This document shows positions 43,109 through 51,004 of a stretch of 64,000 nt of DNA, in pieces. Origin of the DNA: Papillibacter cinnamivorans DSM 12816. Its GTDB lineage: Bacteria; Bacillota; Clostridia; Oscillospirales; Oscillospiraceae. Numbering within the stretch: the first letter of the stretch is position 1; each line of letters starts with the position of its first letter. The stretch covers positions 496,001 through 560,000 of the forward strand of contig NZ_FWXW01000001.1 of NCBI RefSeq assembly GCF_900176335.1, read 5' to 3'. Position numbers and translations under genes: made by a program. The notes under the pieces were generated by a model. It was not told where the DNA came from. It searched no databases and worked only from the letters and a program-made list of their open reading frames with translations.

Positions 43109-44575
43109 TCAGGGCTCGCTCCGCTGATACCCGCTTTTGATACTGTACTTGGCTTTTTTCCTGGATATGGTGGATTGATTGATTTTCAGGATCTTTGCTG
43201 CGCTTTCCATCGTCCCGCATTTCTCCAGGGCCTCTTCAATCACGTGCTTTTCGCACTGCTCCAGGTAATCCTTGAGGGAAAAACGTTCTTCCTCCTTTAA
43301 TATACCGGGGCTGAGCACGTCCTCCCGCTGTCTTTCAGCTCTGGCCGGTTCCTGGAATCTTGCGCGTCTGCGCTGTTCCGGGACCTCCATATGCTCCAGC
43401 ATTCCCTCCGGGATGTCGTTGATGATGATATCCGACGTGGAGCTCATCACCACCATGCGCTCCACAAAATTCCGGAGTTCCCTTACGTTTCCCTGCCATT
43501 CGTACTGTTCCATCCGGGAAAAAACGTTTTCGGAAAAATATTTGACCTTGTCGTATTTTTGGCAGAAGAAATCCAGAAAGTACTGGGCGAGGGGCCGGAT
43601 GTCCGCCTTTCGGTTCCGCAGGGGCGGTATCAGCAGCGGGATCACGTTCAGCCGATAAAAAAGATCCTCCCGGAAGCGCTTTTCCTGTACGCACCGCTTC
43701 AGGTCGGCGTTGGAGGCCGCGATCAGGCGGAAATCCACATACTGGGTCTTGACCGATCCGATCTTTTTGATCGTCTTCGTCTCCAGAACGCGCAGAATCT
43801 TTCCCTGCAGATTCAGTGGGAGGGAGTCGATCTCGTCTAAAAACAGGGTGCTGCCGTCCGCCGCCTCGATAAGGCCCTGTTTTCCGGTGTTCAGCGCTCC
43901 CGTAAAAGAACCCTTTTCATAGCCGAACAGTTCCGCCTCCAGGAGCGCCTCCGGAAAAGCGGCGCAGTTGACTTCCACCATTTCCTTGTCTTTTCTGCTG
44001 CTGGAATCGTGGATATAATGGGCTATGACCTCTTTGCCGGTGCCCGATTCCCCGTTGATTAAAACCGCGGAATCCACATCCGCCACCTGAGAGGCCGATT
44101 CCAGCAGGCGCTTCATTTCCGGGCTCTCCGCGACGATATCCTCCTCGGAGTAGGGATTTGCGCTTTTGGATTCCAGGTAGGAAATCACCTTTGTCATCCG
44201 CGCATGGGTGTATTTTTTATAAAGCTCCTCCACGTCTCTGGCGATGGCTACGATATATTTGATATTTCCCTCGCTGTCGAAAATGGGGGATGCCGTCAAA
44301 AGCTGCTGATAGATGGTGTCGTTTTTCTTCCGGATATTTTGGCACATGGTGACTTCCTGCTTGGTTGCGAACACAATGTCGGTGATGCTGGTGTCGATTT
44401 TGTTTTCCTCCACCAGTTTCCGGACGGTATATCTGAGAAGCTCCGAGCGGGAATAGCCCGTCATTTTCAGAAGCGCCCGGTTGACATACAGAAAATTGCC
44501 TTGGTTGTCCAGGATGTAGAGGCCTTCCCCTATGTTGTCAAGCGCGTTTTCGTACAGTTCGATATAGTCGATCAT
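43109..44575 (-). CDS. PAS-domain sigma-54-dependent transcriptional activator
   Basis: 488 residues from the ATG at 44575; an in-frame TTG four codons upstream is too close to the GGAGGG site. An N-terminal PAS domain (LDNIGEGLYILDNQGNFLYV to about residue 115) is followed by an AAA+ domain with Walker A NGESGTGKEVIAHYIH, the sigma-54 contact loop GSFTGA (a common variant of GAFTGA), Walker B TLFLDEI and GNVRELRNFVERM. A Fis-type helix-turn-helix ends it (ESAAKILKINQSTISRKKAKY). PAS likely senses a small molecule. It is placed to activate the -24/-12 promoter of BKACE, 185 bases downstream. Confidence 0.95.
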   Translation of the reverse strand: MIDYIELYENALDNIGEGLYILDNQGNFLYVNRALLKMTGYSRSELLRYTVRKLVEENKIDTSITDIVFATKQEVTMCQNIRKKNDTIYQQLLTASPIFDSEGNIKYIVAIARDVEELYKKYTHARMTKVISYLESKSANPYSEEDIVAESPEMKRLLESASQVADVDSAVLINGESGTGKEVIAHYIHDSSSRKDKEMVEVNCAAFPEALLEAELFGYEKGSFTGALNTGKQGLIEAADGSTLFLDEIDSLPLNLQGKILRVLETKTIKKIGSVKTQYVDFRLIAASNADLKRCVQEKRFREDLFYRLNVIPLLIPPLRNRKADIRPLAQYFLDFFCQKYDKVKYFSENVFSRMEQYEWQGNVRELRNFVERMVVMSSTSDIIINDIPEGMLEHMEVPEQRRRARFQEPARAERQREDVLSPGILKEEERFSLKDYLEQCEKHVIEEALEKCGTMESAAKILKINQSTISRKKAKYSIKSGYQRSEP

Positions 44576-44696
44576 AGAAAGAGACAAGCCCTCCGCTTCC
44601 TATATATAATATAACATCCTGATCCTGCGTGCTGTCCGAACCAAATCCAGTATAGCATAAAATGGCTGCCGGAGAAAGGTTAATTGTAAATGTTTC

Positions 44697-45269
44697 CTAG
44701 TTTTCTTCCGGATTCTCTGCCGTTTTTTGTGCGGTCGTGCGGCGGATTGCTTCCCGCAGCTGCCGCAGGAAAGGAAATTCGGAGGCCTCCTCCTCTCCGT
44801 AGGTCAGATTCAGCTCCCTCTCCAGGGGCAGCCAGGTTTCCAGCGGGGCTTCGTTGTGGGATATCACGGCCTCCATCTTGTCCAGCGCCTTGAAAACTTT
44901 CGCCTCCGGCGTTTTCAGCTCCGCCATTTCGTCAAACAGCGCCCGCCAGCTCTCTCCCGGCTCCTTTGGCAGCCCGGACAGCAGGTCCCGGACGGCCAGA
45001 AGCTCCGTCCTGTCGTTTTCCTGTGTCTTGAGAAAGGACGGGATATCCCCCGTCACCGCCTCCCCGAAATCGTGAATAAGGCACATGGTAAGCACCTTTT
45101 CCATGTCGACCCCCGGCAGCTGGTCTCCCACCAGCATGGAGAGAACCGCCAGCCGCCAGCTGTGCTCCGCGACGCTTTCCCTCCGCCCCGTAGAAGTCCA
45201 GGAATGCCGGGTGTTGCATTTGAGCTTTTCAATTTTCATAAGAAACGAAAGCAAAGCTTCGCTCGTCAA
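44697..45269 (-). CDS. HD-domain phosphohydrolase (YfbR/HDDC2-like)
   Basis: 190 residues. The start is TTG at 45269 with GGAGGGG 6 bases away. HD metal motifs: SVAEHSWRLAVLSMLVG near residue 33, MCLIHDFGEAVTGDIPSF near residue 63, and KALDKMEAVISHNE near residue 127. The order H...HD...D with EAVTGDI matches 5'-deoxynucleotidase-like HD proteins, which dephosphorylate nucleoside monophosphates. The exact substrate is not shown. It is followed by a 100-base gap before the sigma-54 activator. Confidence 0.9.
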   Translation of the reverse strand: MTSEALLSFLMKIEKLKCNTRHSWTSTGRRESVAEHSWRLAVLSMLVGDQLPGVDMEKVLTMCLIHDFGEAVTGDIPSFLKTQENDRTELLAVRDLLSGLPKEPGESWRALFDEMAELKTPEAKVFKALDKMEAVISHNEAPLETWLPLERELNLTYGEEEASEFPFLRQLREAIRRTTAQKTAENPEEN

Positions 45270-45317
45270 GATTTTCCCCTCCCGCGGTATTGCGCTCTCT
45301 TCCTCCGTGAGCCGATA

Positions 45318-45560
45318 TCAGAAAGAAAGCTCCAGCAGAATGCCCGTGACGACTCCCAGCACGATGAGAACGATCCCGATGATCTGGCAGAGCGTCTGGG
45401 CTCGCTTGAGTTTTTTCAGCCGTTCCTTCACGGCCGGGTGCGTTTCCCTCGCCGTCTCTGCGGGGGCCAGCTTTCTGGCAAACCCCCATATGGTCATGGA
45501 AGCGATCACCAGAATGATGCCGATAAATGCCATTGTAAGTCCCAAAGCCAGGCCTTTCAT
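45318..45560 (-). CDS. Small two-helix membrane protein, unknown function
   Basis: 80 residues from the ATG at 45560, 8 bases after AGAGGA (an in-frame TTG eight codons upstream is possible). Two hydrophobic helices (about residues 3-24 and 55-76) flank a basic, Glu/Lys-rich loop with KERLKKLKRAQ. It starts 5 bases after the ruvX stop, so it is cotranscribed with ruvX. I do not recognise a family. Confidence 0.75.
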   Translation of the reverse strand: MKGLALGLTMAFIGIILVIASMTIWGFARKLAPAETARETHPAVKERLKKLKRAQTLCQIIGIVLIVLGVVTGILLELSF

Positions 45561-45564
45561 AGAA

Positions 45565-45993
45565 TCAATCCTCTTCTCCTGCAAGATGTTTGCTTCTGAG
45601 GTAACCCTCCAGAATCAAAGAAGCGGCCACGGCGTCCACCCGGTCCTTCCTTTTCTGTCCCCTCCTGCCTGTCTCCGTGAGAATCCGGTGCGCGTCTGTG
45701 GTGGTGCGCCTCTCGTCCCATAAAATCACCTTGAGACCGCTCTTTTCCCGTAAAAGCTCCGCCAGCTCCTCGCTTTTCGCCGCCCTGGGGCCCAAAGTCG
45801 CGTTCATGTTTTTGGGATAGCCTACCACCAGTTCTCCCACCTTCATCTCCTCGGCAAGCCGGCAGATCCGATCCACGACCCGTCCCGCGTTTCTCTCGTG
45901 GATGGTTTCGGCCGTTCCCGTCAGGATCCCCGCGGGGTCTGAAACGGCAATCCCCGTGCGTGCGTCGCCGTAGTCAATCGCCATTACTCTCAA
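45565..45993 (-). CDS. ruvX: Putative Holliday junction resolvase / pre-16S rRNA nuclease YqgF
   Basis: 142 residues, the usual size. TTG start at 45993, 6 bases after GAGGTG. RNase H-fold motifs: MAIDYGDARTGIAVSD near residue 4 with the first catalytic Asp, VVGYPKNMNATLGPRA near residue 57, WDERRTTTDAHRIL near residue 95, and DRVDAVAASLILEGYL with the last Asp near residue 117. YqgF proteins trim pre-16S rRNA and have been linked to recombination. Preceded by a copy of the promoter-associated repeat. Confidence 0.95.
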   Translation of the reverse strand: MRVMAIDYGDARTGIAVSDPAGILTGTAETIHERNAGRVVDRICRLAEEMKVGELVVGYPKNMNATLGPRAAKSEELAELLREKSGLKVILWDERRTTTDAHRILTETGRRGQKRKDRVDAVAASLILEGYLRSKHLAGEED

Positions 45994-46096
45994 TTATAGC
46001 ACCTCGTTTCAGCCGGCCGCGAATTCAAGCGGCCCGGCAAATCCTCTGATTGCATGCTCCGCGCTCAGCGGCGTACGGCACCGTTCCCGATCGCGG

Positions 46097-46163
46097 CCGA
46101 AGGGCGGGGACAAGCAGCGCCGTCCGGCCCGATATAGTGACCGTACCGCGGCTATTATATCAT
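46097..46163. repeat. Dispersed promoter-associated repeat, ruvX copy
   Basis: CCGAAGGGCGGG (46097-46108) then a degenerate palindrome (GATATAGTGACCG with CGGCTATTATATC) ending near 46162. It aligns with 25890-25953 upstream of pyrE. On the minus strand the palindrome contains TATAAT, the likely ruvX -10; a good -35 was not found. Confidence 0.6.
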
Positions 46164-46258
46164 TTTTTCTGATTCTGCGCACTATGCCGGGCCGGTTTCT
46201 TCGCAAAAACCCTTTTCCCGCCGCCCTGCGGCCCTATACAATATTAAAAAAATAACTG

Positions 46259-46287
46259 TTGACCCGGCAAAGGAAGTATGGTAGACT
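46259..46287 (+). promoter_or_regulatory. Sigma-A promoter of rpmG-secE-nusG
   Basis: TTGACC (46259-46264), 17-base spacer, TAGACT (46282-46287). The leader to rpmG is about 160 bases. Confidence 0.8.
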
Positions 46288-46300
46288 GTTTCTACCTATC

Positions 46301-46431
46301 TCAAAGGGTTTTCTTTTTGTGCGCATTTTTCGGCCCCGACCCGGGTCTGCGCCGAATCCCTTTGACGCGGCCGGAGCCGCTGGAAAATAGGGAGGCAATC
46401 ATACCGGGACACGGGAGATCCGTTCCGGTAT
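46301..46431 (+). promoter_or_regulatory. Structured leader RNA of rpmG-secE-nusG
   Basis: A long hairpin closed by TCAAAGGG (46301-46308) with CCCTTTGA (46358-46365) and an inner GCGCA/TGCGC helix (46321-46325 with 46348-46352) is followed by a second stem ATACCGG/CCGGTAT (46401-46407 with 46425-46431) just before the ribosome site. No known leader class recognised. Confidence 0.6.
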
Positions 46432-46454
46432 CACTGTAAGGAGGTGCCGTTGAA

Positions 46455-46604
46455 ATGCGGGTAAAAATCACGCTTCGATGCTCGGAATGCAAACAGAGAA
46501 ACTACAACACCATGAAGAACAAGAAGAACGACCCGGATCGTCTGGAAATGAACAAGTTCTGTCCCTTCTGCAGGAAGCACACTTTACACACGGAGACAAA
46601 GTGA
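46455..46604 (+). CDS. rpmG: 50S ribosomal protein L33 (zinc-binding type)
   Basis: 49 residues, starting [18 protein letters not shown] with GGAGGTG upstream. Two CxxC pairs (CSEC and CPFC) form the zinc site, and [19 protein letters not shown] is typical of L33. The gene is usually next to secE and nusG in Firmicutes, as here. First gene of rpmG-secE-nusG. Confidence 0.97.
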   Translation: MRVKITLRCSECKQRNYNTMKNKKNDPDRLEMNKFCPFCRKHTLHTETK

Positions 46605-46646
46605 CGTGCCGCAGGGCCGATCCCACAAATGAAAGGGTGTGTCTGA

Positions 46647-46937
46647 ATGTCAGAAGAGGAAAAGAAAAATCTGCCCGACTCTCCAAAGGCGAAAAAAATG
46701 GATAAAGCCGCTCCTAAAAAGGAGAACGCCGTTATAAAAGCCTTCAACGCCCTCCGGCGCTGGGGCCGCGAGATGAAAAGCGAGCTGAAGAAGGTCCTGT
46801 GGCCGACGCGGGCCCAGACGCTCCAGAACACACTGATTGTCATCGTCTGCGTGCTCATCGTGGGTGTTTTCATCTGGGCGTTTGACGGTATTGCCGGCCT
46901 GGGCGTGCAGTCGCTGATCAACACGGTGAAAGGATAA
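46647..46937 (+). CDS. secE: Preprotein translocase subunit SecE
   Basis: 96 residues. A charged N-terminal arm (KKNLPDSPKAKKMDKAAP) is longer than the minimal form. The conserved amphipathic helix EMKSELKKVLWPTRAQTLQNT leads to one membrane helix (about residues 62-82). SecE holds the SecY halves together. It begins 42 bases after rpmG. Confidence 0.97.
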   Translation: MSEEEKKNLPDSPKAKKMDKAAPKKENAVIKAFNALRRWGREMKSELKKVLWPTRAQTLQNTLIVIVCVLIVGVFIWAFDGIAGLGVQSLINTVKG

Positions 46938-46948
46938 GGTACGCCGAA

Positions 46949-47473
46949 ATGTCTGAAACCGCCAAATGGTATGTGGTTCACACATATTCGGGATATGAGA
47001 ACACGGTTGCCACCACCATTGAAAAGCACGTGGAAAACCGGAATCTGCGGGATTTGATCCACACGGTGGAAATCCCCATGGAGACGGTGACGGAGATCAC
47101 CGACGCCGGTTCCAAGACGGTGGAGCGCAAGGTGTTTCCCGGGTATGTCCTGATCAAAATGGTATTGACCGACGAAACCTGGCATCTCGTGCGCAATGTG
47201 CGCGGCGTCACCGGTTTTGTCGGCTCCGGCACCAAGCCGATCCCTCTTACCGAAGAAGAAGTGGCGGGGCTCGGCGTGGAAAAGAGGAAAATCGAAGTCA
47301 GCTACGAGGTGGGCGACACGGTGAAAATCGTGGACGGGCCTCTGGAATCCTTTATGGGCGTCGTGGAGGAAATCGCGCTGGACAAGAGCAAGGTCCGGGT
47401 GGTGGTCTCCATGTTCGGCCGGGAAACCCCCGTGGAGCTGGAACTGGACCAGGTGGAACCCGTAAGTCACTGA
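46949..47473 (+). CDS. nusG: Transcription termination/antitermination protein NusG
   Basis: 174 residues. The NGN domain starts KWYVVHTYSGYENTVATTI and has RKVFPGYVLIKMVLTDETW; the KOW domain contains GDTVKIVDGPLESFMGVVEE near residue 125. NusG contacts RNA polymerase and couples it to ribosomes. It starts 11 bases after secE. Confidence 0.98.
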   Translation: MSETAKWYVVHTYSGYENTVATTIEKHVENRNLRDLIHTVEIPMETVTEITDAGSKTVERKVFPGYVLIKMVLTDETWHLVRNVRGVTGFVGSGTKPIPLTEEEVAGLGVEKRKIEVSYEVGDTVKIVDGPLESFMGVVEEIALDKSKVRVVVSMFGRETPVELELDQVEPVSH

Positions 47474-47590
47474 GCCGGTTCCCCCGTCCCTGGCGCCGGG
47501 TGAGGCATCCGGCGCGGCGCTTCCCCAGGGAAGCACCTTACGCGCTGTCATTTCCCGCGGCAAGCGGTTTTCGGGCGGTGCCCGGTTTTC

Positions 47591-47648
47591 GTGGGAGGGC
47601 CGCTGCGGCGGTCCGCCAGATATACGCCGGTTCCCGGCGTATCACCAC
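47591..47648 (+). promoter_or_regulatory. Structured leader of rplK-rplA, possible L1 operator
   Basis: GTGG (47591-47594) pairs with CCAC (47645-47648), enclosing a GC-rich hairpin and a 9-bp stem ATACGCCGG/CCGGCGTAT (47622-47630 with 47634-47642). It ends 12 bases before the AGGAGG site of rplK. Its place suggests autoregulation by L1, as known in other bacteria, but the site is not confirmed. Confidence 0.5.
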
Positions 47649-47675
47649 ATCTTTCTTTAGGAGGTGCACACACAA

Positions 47676-48101
47676 GTGGCACAAAAAGTTACAGGGTATA
47701 TCAAACTCCAGATTCCTGCGGGCAAGGCGACTCCCGCTCCCCCGGTAGGCCCCGCCCTGGGCCAGCACGGCGTGAACATCGCCGCCTTCACCAAGGAATT
47801 CAACGAGCGCACCAAAAACGATATGGGTCTTACCATTCCTGTCGTCATCACGGTGTACTCCGACCGGTCTTTCAGCTTTATCACCAAAACGCCCCCCGCG
47901 GCCGTTCTCATCAAGAAGTCCTGCGGGATCGAATCGGGCTCCGGCGTCCCCAACAAGACCAAGGTGGCCAAAATAAGCCGCGCAGAAGTCCGCCGGATCG
48001 CGGAGCTGAAAATGCCCGATCTCAACGCGGCCAGCGTGGAAGCGGCCATGAGCATGATCGCCGGAACGGCCCGCAGCATGGGCATCACGGTGGAAGACTG
48101 A
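47676..48101 (+). CDS. rplK: 50S ribosomal protein L11
   Basis: 141 residues. The start is GTG at 47676, giving the standard N terminus (M)[19 protein letters not shown]; a GTG four codons earlier overlaps the ribosome site. [14 protein letters not shown] binds the thiostrepton loop, and the C-terminal rRNA-binding domain has [14 protein letters not shown] and GTARSMGI. It precedes rplA. Confidence 0.97.
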   Translation: MAQKVTGYIKLQIPAGKATPAPPVGPALGQHGVNIAAFTKEFNERTKNDMGLTIPVVITVYSDRSFSFITKTPPAAVLIKKSCGIESGSGVPNKTKVAKISRAEVRRIAELKMPDLNAASVEAAMSMIAGTARSMGITVED

Positions 48102-48197
48102 TTCCCGGAAGCCGGGCCAAATCGCTTTGCCTTTGGAATACCGGCTTTCGTAAGTGGGAGGATCATTCCGAAATGACCACGACAAGGAGGAAGAACA

Positions 48198-48890
48198 TTG
48201 TTTAGAGGAAAAAAGTATAAGGAGAGTGCCAAGCAGATCGACCGCTCGGTGCAGTACGATACTGCGGAAGCCTTTTCCCTTTTGGTAAAAACCGCTCCGG
48301 CTAAGTTTGACGAAACGGTGGAGCTTCACGTGAAGCTGGGCGTAGACTCCCGGCATGCCGACCAGCAGGTCAGGGGCGCCATCGTCCTGCCTCACGGGAC
48401 CGGCAAGACCCGCCGCGTCCTTGTCTTCGCCAAAGGTCCCAAGGCGGAGGAAGCCAAGGCCGCCGGTGCCGATTTCGTAGGCGCCGAGGACATGGTCGCG
48501 AAAATTCAAACCGAAAACTTCTTTGATTACGACGTAGTGGTGGCCACTCCCGACATGATGGGAATCGTGGGCCGGCTGGGTAAAATCCTGGGTCCCAAGG
48601 GCCTCATGCCCTCCCCCAAGGCGGGCACCGTTTCCATGGACGTGGCAAAGGCCATCCACGAGATCAAGGCCGGTAAGATCGAGTACCGCCTGGATAAGAC
48701 CAATATCATCCATTGCCCCATCGGGAAGGTTTCCTTCGGGCCGGAAAAGCTCCTGGAGAACTACGGCGCCCTGATGTCCGCCATTTTGAAGGCGAAACCC
48801 GCCTCTGCCAAGGGCCAGTACGTCCGCAGCTGCGTCGTGGCTTCCACCATGGGCCCCGGCATCAAGATCAACGCCGCAAAGCAGCTTTAA
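48198..48890 (+). CDS. rplA: 50S ribosomal protein L1
   Basis: 230 residues, the standard length. Start TTG at 48198 with GGAGG 7 bases away. Segments [38 protein letters not shown] and [11 protein letters not shown] are diagnostic. L1 forms the mobile L1 stalk and represses its own operon in many bacteria. Follows rplK by 96 bases. Confidence 0.97.
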   Translation: MFRGKKYKESAKQIDRSVQYDTAEAFSLLVKTAPAKFDETVELHVKLGVDSRHADQQVRGAIVLPHGTGKTRRVLVFAKGPKAEEAKAAGADFVGAEDMVAKIQTENFFDYDVVVATPDMMGIVGRLGKILGPKGLMPSPKAGTVSMDVAKAIHEIKAGKIEYRLDKTNIIHCPIGKVSFGPEKLLENYGALMSAILKAKPASAKGQYVRSCVVASTMGPGIKINAAKQL

Positions 48891-48903
48891 TCTCAGTTTA
48901 TCC

Positions 48904-48932
48904 TTGACAGGCAGCCTTCCATTTGATATACT
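48904..48932 (+). promoter_or_regulatory. Sigma-A promoter of rplJ-rplL
   Basis: Perfect TTGACA (48904-48909), 17-base spacer, TATACT (48927-48932), just after rplA. Confidence 0.9.
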
Positions 48933-48945
48933 GCACATTGCGCTC

Positions 48946-49065
48946 CAAAGACAGCAGGAAGCTTTACGCTGTAACGGCAAGTCCGTCCTGCCGAGGAAGC
49001 TCATCTGAATCATGGGATTTTTGATGGCTTTACGTCCTCGCGTCTTTTGGCGCGGGGACTTTTTT
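48946..49065 (+). ncRNA. L10 leader with attenuator
   Basis: Matches the pattern of the ribosomal protein L10 leader: GACAGCAGG, a short hairpin, then CCTGCCGAGGAAG. L10 with L7/L12 binds the kink-turn and shuts off rplJL. At the end, a 9-bp stem (49034-49042 with 49051-49059) and a T6 run form the attenuator. Confidence 0.88.
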
Positions 49066-49123
49066 CTGTGGGCGCAGTTTTGCATGGTAGGTACTCTTTT
49101 CAACCTGGAGGTGAAATGAAAAA

Positions 49124-49654
49124 ATGCCCAACGCAAAAGTACTCAGCGAAAAGCAGGCAATCGTGGACGCTATGGCGGCCCGGCTGCAGAATTCCACATC
49201 CGGCGTCCTGGTGGACTACAAGGGGATCACCGTCGCGGAGGATACCGCCCTGCGTACCCAGCTGCGCAAGAGCAGCGTGGAGTACACCGTGGTGAAAAAC
49301 ACCCTTACCCGCTTCGCCGCAAAGAAATCCGGGCTGGACGCTCTGGATCCCTTCCTCAACGGGACCACGGCCCTTGCGACCAGCACAGACCCCGTCGCTC
49401 CCGCAAAAATCCTCACCGAGTTTGCCAAGAAGATGAACAATAAGTTCGAAATCAAGGCGGGCTTTGTGGAAGGCAAGGTCATTCTTCCCGACGAGATCAC
49501 CGCTCTGGCGGAGCTGCCGCCGAAGGAAGTCCTTGTGGCTCAGGTCCTGGGAACCATGATCGCTCCCATCACCGGCTTTGCCACGGTCCTGAACGCCAAC
49601 ATCCGCGGCCTCGCGGTGGTTCTTCAGGCAATTTCCGAAAAGCAGGCCCAGTAA
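49124..49654 (+). CDS. rplJ: 50S ribosomal protein L10
   Basis: 176 residues. Starts MPNAKVLSEKQAIVDAMAAR and has GVLVDYKGITVAEDTALR and YTVVKNTLTRFA, typical of L10. The C terminus provides helices that hold L7/L12 dimers. It starts after the L10 leader and is coupled to rplL. Confidence 0.97.
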   Translation: MPNAKVLSEKQAIVDAMAARLQNSTSGVLVDYKGITVAEDTALRTQLRKSSVEYTVVKNTLTRFAAKKSGLDALDPFLNGTTALATSTDPVAPAKILTEFAKKMNNKFEIKAGFVEGKVILPDEITALAELPPKEVLVAQVLGTMIAPITGFATVLNANIRGLAVVLQAISEKQAQ

Positions 49655-49707
49655 CATCCTTTTAAAAACAAAAACAACTGTATGAATGATGTATGGAGGT
49701 AAATACA

Positions 49708-50091
49708 ATGGCCAGTGAAAAAGTAACCAAAATGATTGAAGAAGTCAAGGCTCTTACCGTTCTCGAACTCTCCGAGCTGGTACATGCTCTGGAAGAGGAA
49801 TTCGGCGTTTCCGCCGCCGCTCCCGCCGCCGTGGCCGTCGCCGCCGCTCCCGCTGCCGCTGCTCCCGCTGCGGAGGAGAAGACCGAGTTTGACGTGGTCC
49901 TGTCCGAAATAGGCGCGGAAAAGATCAAGGTCATCAAGGTTGTCCGCGAGATCACCGGCCTGGGCCTGGTGGAAGCCAAGGCTCTGGTGGAAGCCGCTCC
50001 CAAGGCTGTCAAGGAAGGCGTCTCCAAGGACGATGCCGCTGCCCTGAAGGCCAAGCTGGAAGAAGTCGGCGCAAAAGTCGAGCTCAAGTAA
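49708..50091 (+). CDS. rplL: 50S ribosomal protein L7/L12
   Basis: 127 residues from the ATG at 49708 ([20 protein letters not shown]) with GGAGG. An Ala/Pro-rich hinge ([19 protein letters not shown]) separates the dimer domain from the C-terminal domain, which has [20 protein letters not shown] and [11 protein letters not shown] that recruit translation factors. Ends at a hairpin terminator. Confidence 0.98.
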   Translation: MASEKVTKMIEEVKALTVLELSELVHALEEEFGVSAAAPAAVAVAAAPAAAAPAAEEKTEFDVVLSEIGAEKIKVIKVVREITGLGLVEAKALVEAAPKAVKEGVSKDDAAALKAKLEEVGAKVELK

Positions 50092-50108
50092 TTTCCCGTA
50101 TCGCATTC

Positions 50109-50145
50109 AAAACCGCCGCGTTCCATAATGGAACGCGGCGGTTTA
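50109..50145. terminator. Terminator after rplL
   Basis: A 16-bp stem centred at 50127 (CCGCCGCGTTCC with GGAACGCGGCGG) with T-rich flanks on both strands. Confidence 0.85.
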
Positions 50146-50154
50146 GTCTGTAGA

Positions 50155-50349
50155 AAAAAACCATCGTCCTTTTCGCCAGTGGCGGAAAGCTTTTTGGGAT
50201 TTCGCGCCCGGCTCCATGACCGAAATCCGAAAAAGGTGAAATCCCAATGCCTTGCGGGAATTCACTTTCCGCAGGGCATCCTTTGTGCGCCTTCGCAAAG
50301 GCGCGGTCCTTCCCCCGTACCCGTCTGAAAACAGAGTTTTCAGACGGTC
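50155..50349 (-). other. Cluster of inverted repeats after the PAP2 gene
   Basis: At least four stems in 195 bases: GTCTGAAAAC/GTTTTCAGAC next to the stop, GCGCCTT/AAGGCGC, TGCCTTGCGG with CCGCAGGGCA, and GGGATTTC/GAAATCCC. A T7 run on the minus strand (50152-50158) would end transcription. Possibly a structured 3' region of the PAP2 transcript. No ORF. Confidence 0.55.
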
Positions 50350-50895
50350 TCAGACAGCCGCCTTTTCCGGAAACCACCGTCTCGCGAAAAGCCATACGGT
50401 CTGCCCCGCCAGGAGCCCCAGCGCCGCCCCCGCCAACACGTCGCTGAAATAATGCACCCCCAGGTAAATGCGGGAAAAACCCATCAGAAAAGCCGGAAGA
50501 AAGAAGAGTCCTCCCCGCTTTCCCAGGCCCCTGCGGTACGAGAAAGCCGCCGAAAAGCTGCTGCTGGTGTGCCCCGAGGGAAACGAATAGGTCCCCGGCG
50601 GAGAAATAAGGCTGACAAGGCCGGGAACTGCGTCGAAGGGTCTGGGCCTGGAAACCAGCAGCTTGAGAATAAGATCGTTCAGGATAAAACACAGCAGCAG
50701 GCTGCAGAGGGCGACAATACCGGTCCTTCGGTACCGTTTCGTAAGGAGAAGAGCGGCGGATACGGCAACCCATAAAAGGCCCCAGTTCCCGAGCGCCGTA
50801 AAGAAGCGCATCGCCTCCGTAAGGATCGGCGTTCTGAGATGCTCCTGTACCTGGAGAAGAAGCCAGGCGTCCGCGCCCTGCAGCCATTGTCCCAT
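50350..50895 (-). CDS. PAP2 family phosphatase
   Basis: 181 residues from the ATG at 50895 (MGQWLQGADAWLLL) with GGAGAGGG. Membrane protein with about five helices and the PAP2 catalytic motifs: KLLVSRPRPFD near residue 85 (motif 1), SFPSGHTSSSFSAAF near residue 107 (motif 2, catalytic His) and SRIYLGVHYFSDVLAG near residue 146 (motif 3). Such enzymes dephosphorylate undecaprenyl pyrophosphate or other lipid phosphates outside the membrane, which fits its place next to wall-polymer genes. Confidence 0.93.
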   Translation of the reverse strand: MGQWLQGADAWLLLQVQEHLRTPILTEAMRFFTALGNWGLLWVAVSAALLLTKRYRRTGIVALCSLLLCFILNDLILKLLVSRPRPFDAVPGLVSLISPPGTYSFPSGHTSSSFSAAFSYRRGLGKRGGLFFLPAFLMGFSRIYLGVHYFSDVLAGAALGLLAGQTVWLFARRWFPEKAAV

Positions 50896-51004
50896 TTGTT
50901 TCCCTCTCCTTCGGCCCCTTGCCTTATCGGCAAAGAAAAATACCGGCCTTCTGCCGCTTTCGGCAGTCGGCCGGATTCCGGATCCGGTTGGAGCCGGTGA
51001 TGCG

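Noticed and set aside
47538-49136. 532-codon open frame antisense to rplK and rplA
   Set aside because: Antisense shadow of ribosomal protein genes with strong codon bias.
49693-49707. Longer rplL start five codons upstream
   Set aside because: It overlaps the GGAGG ribosome site used by the standard start at 49708.
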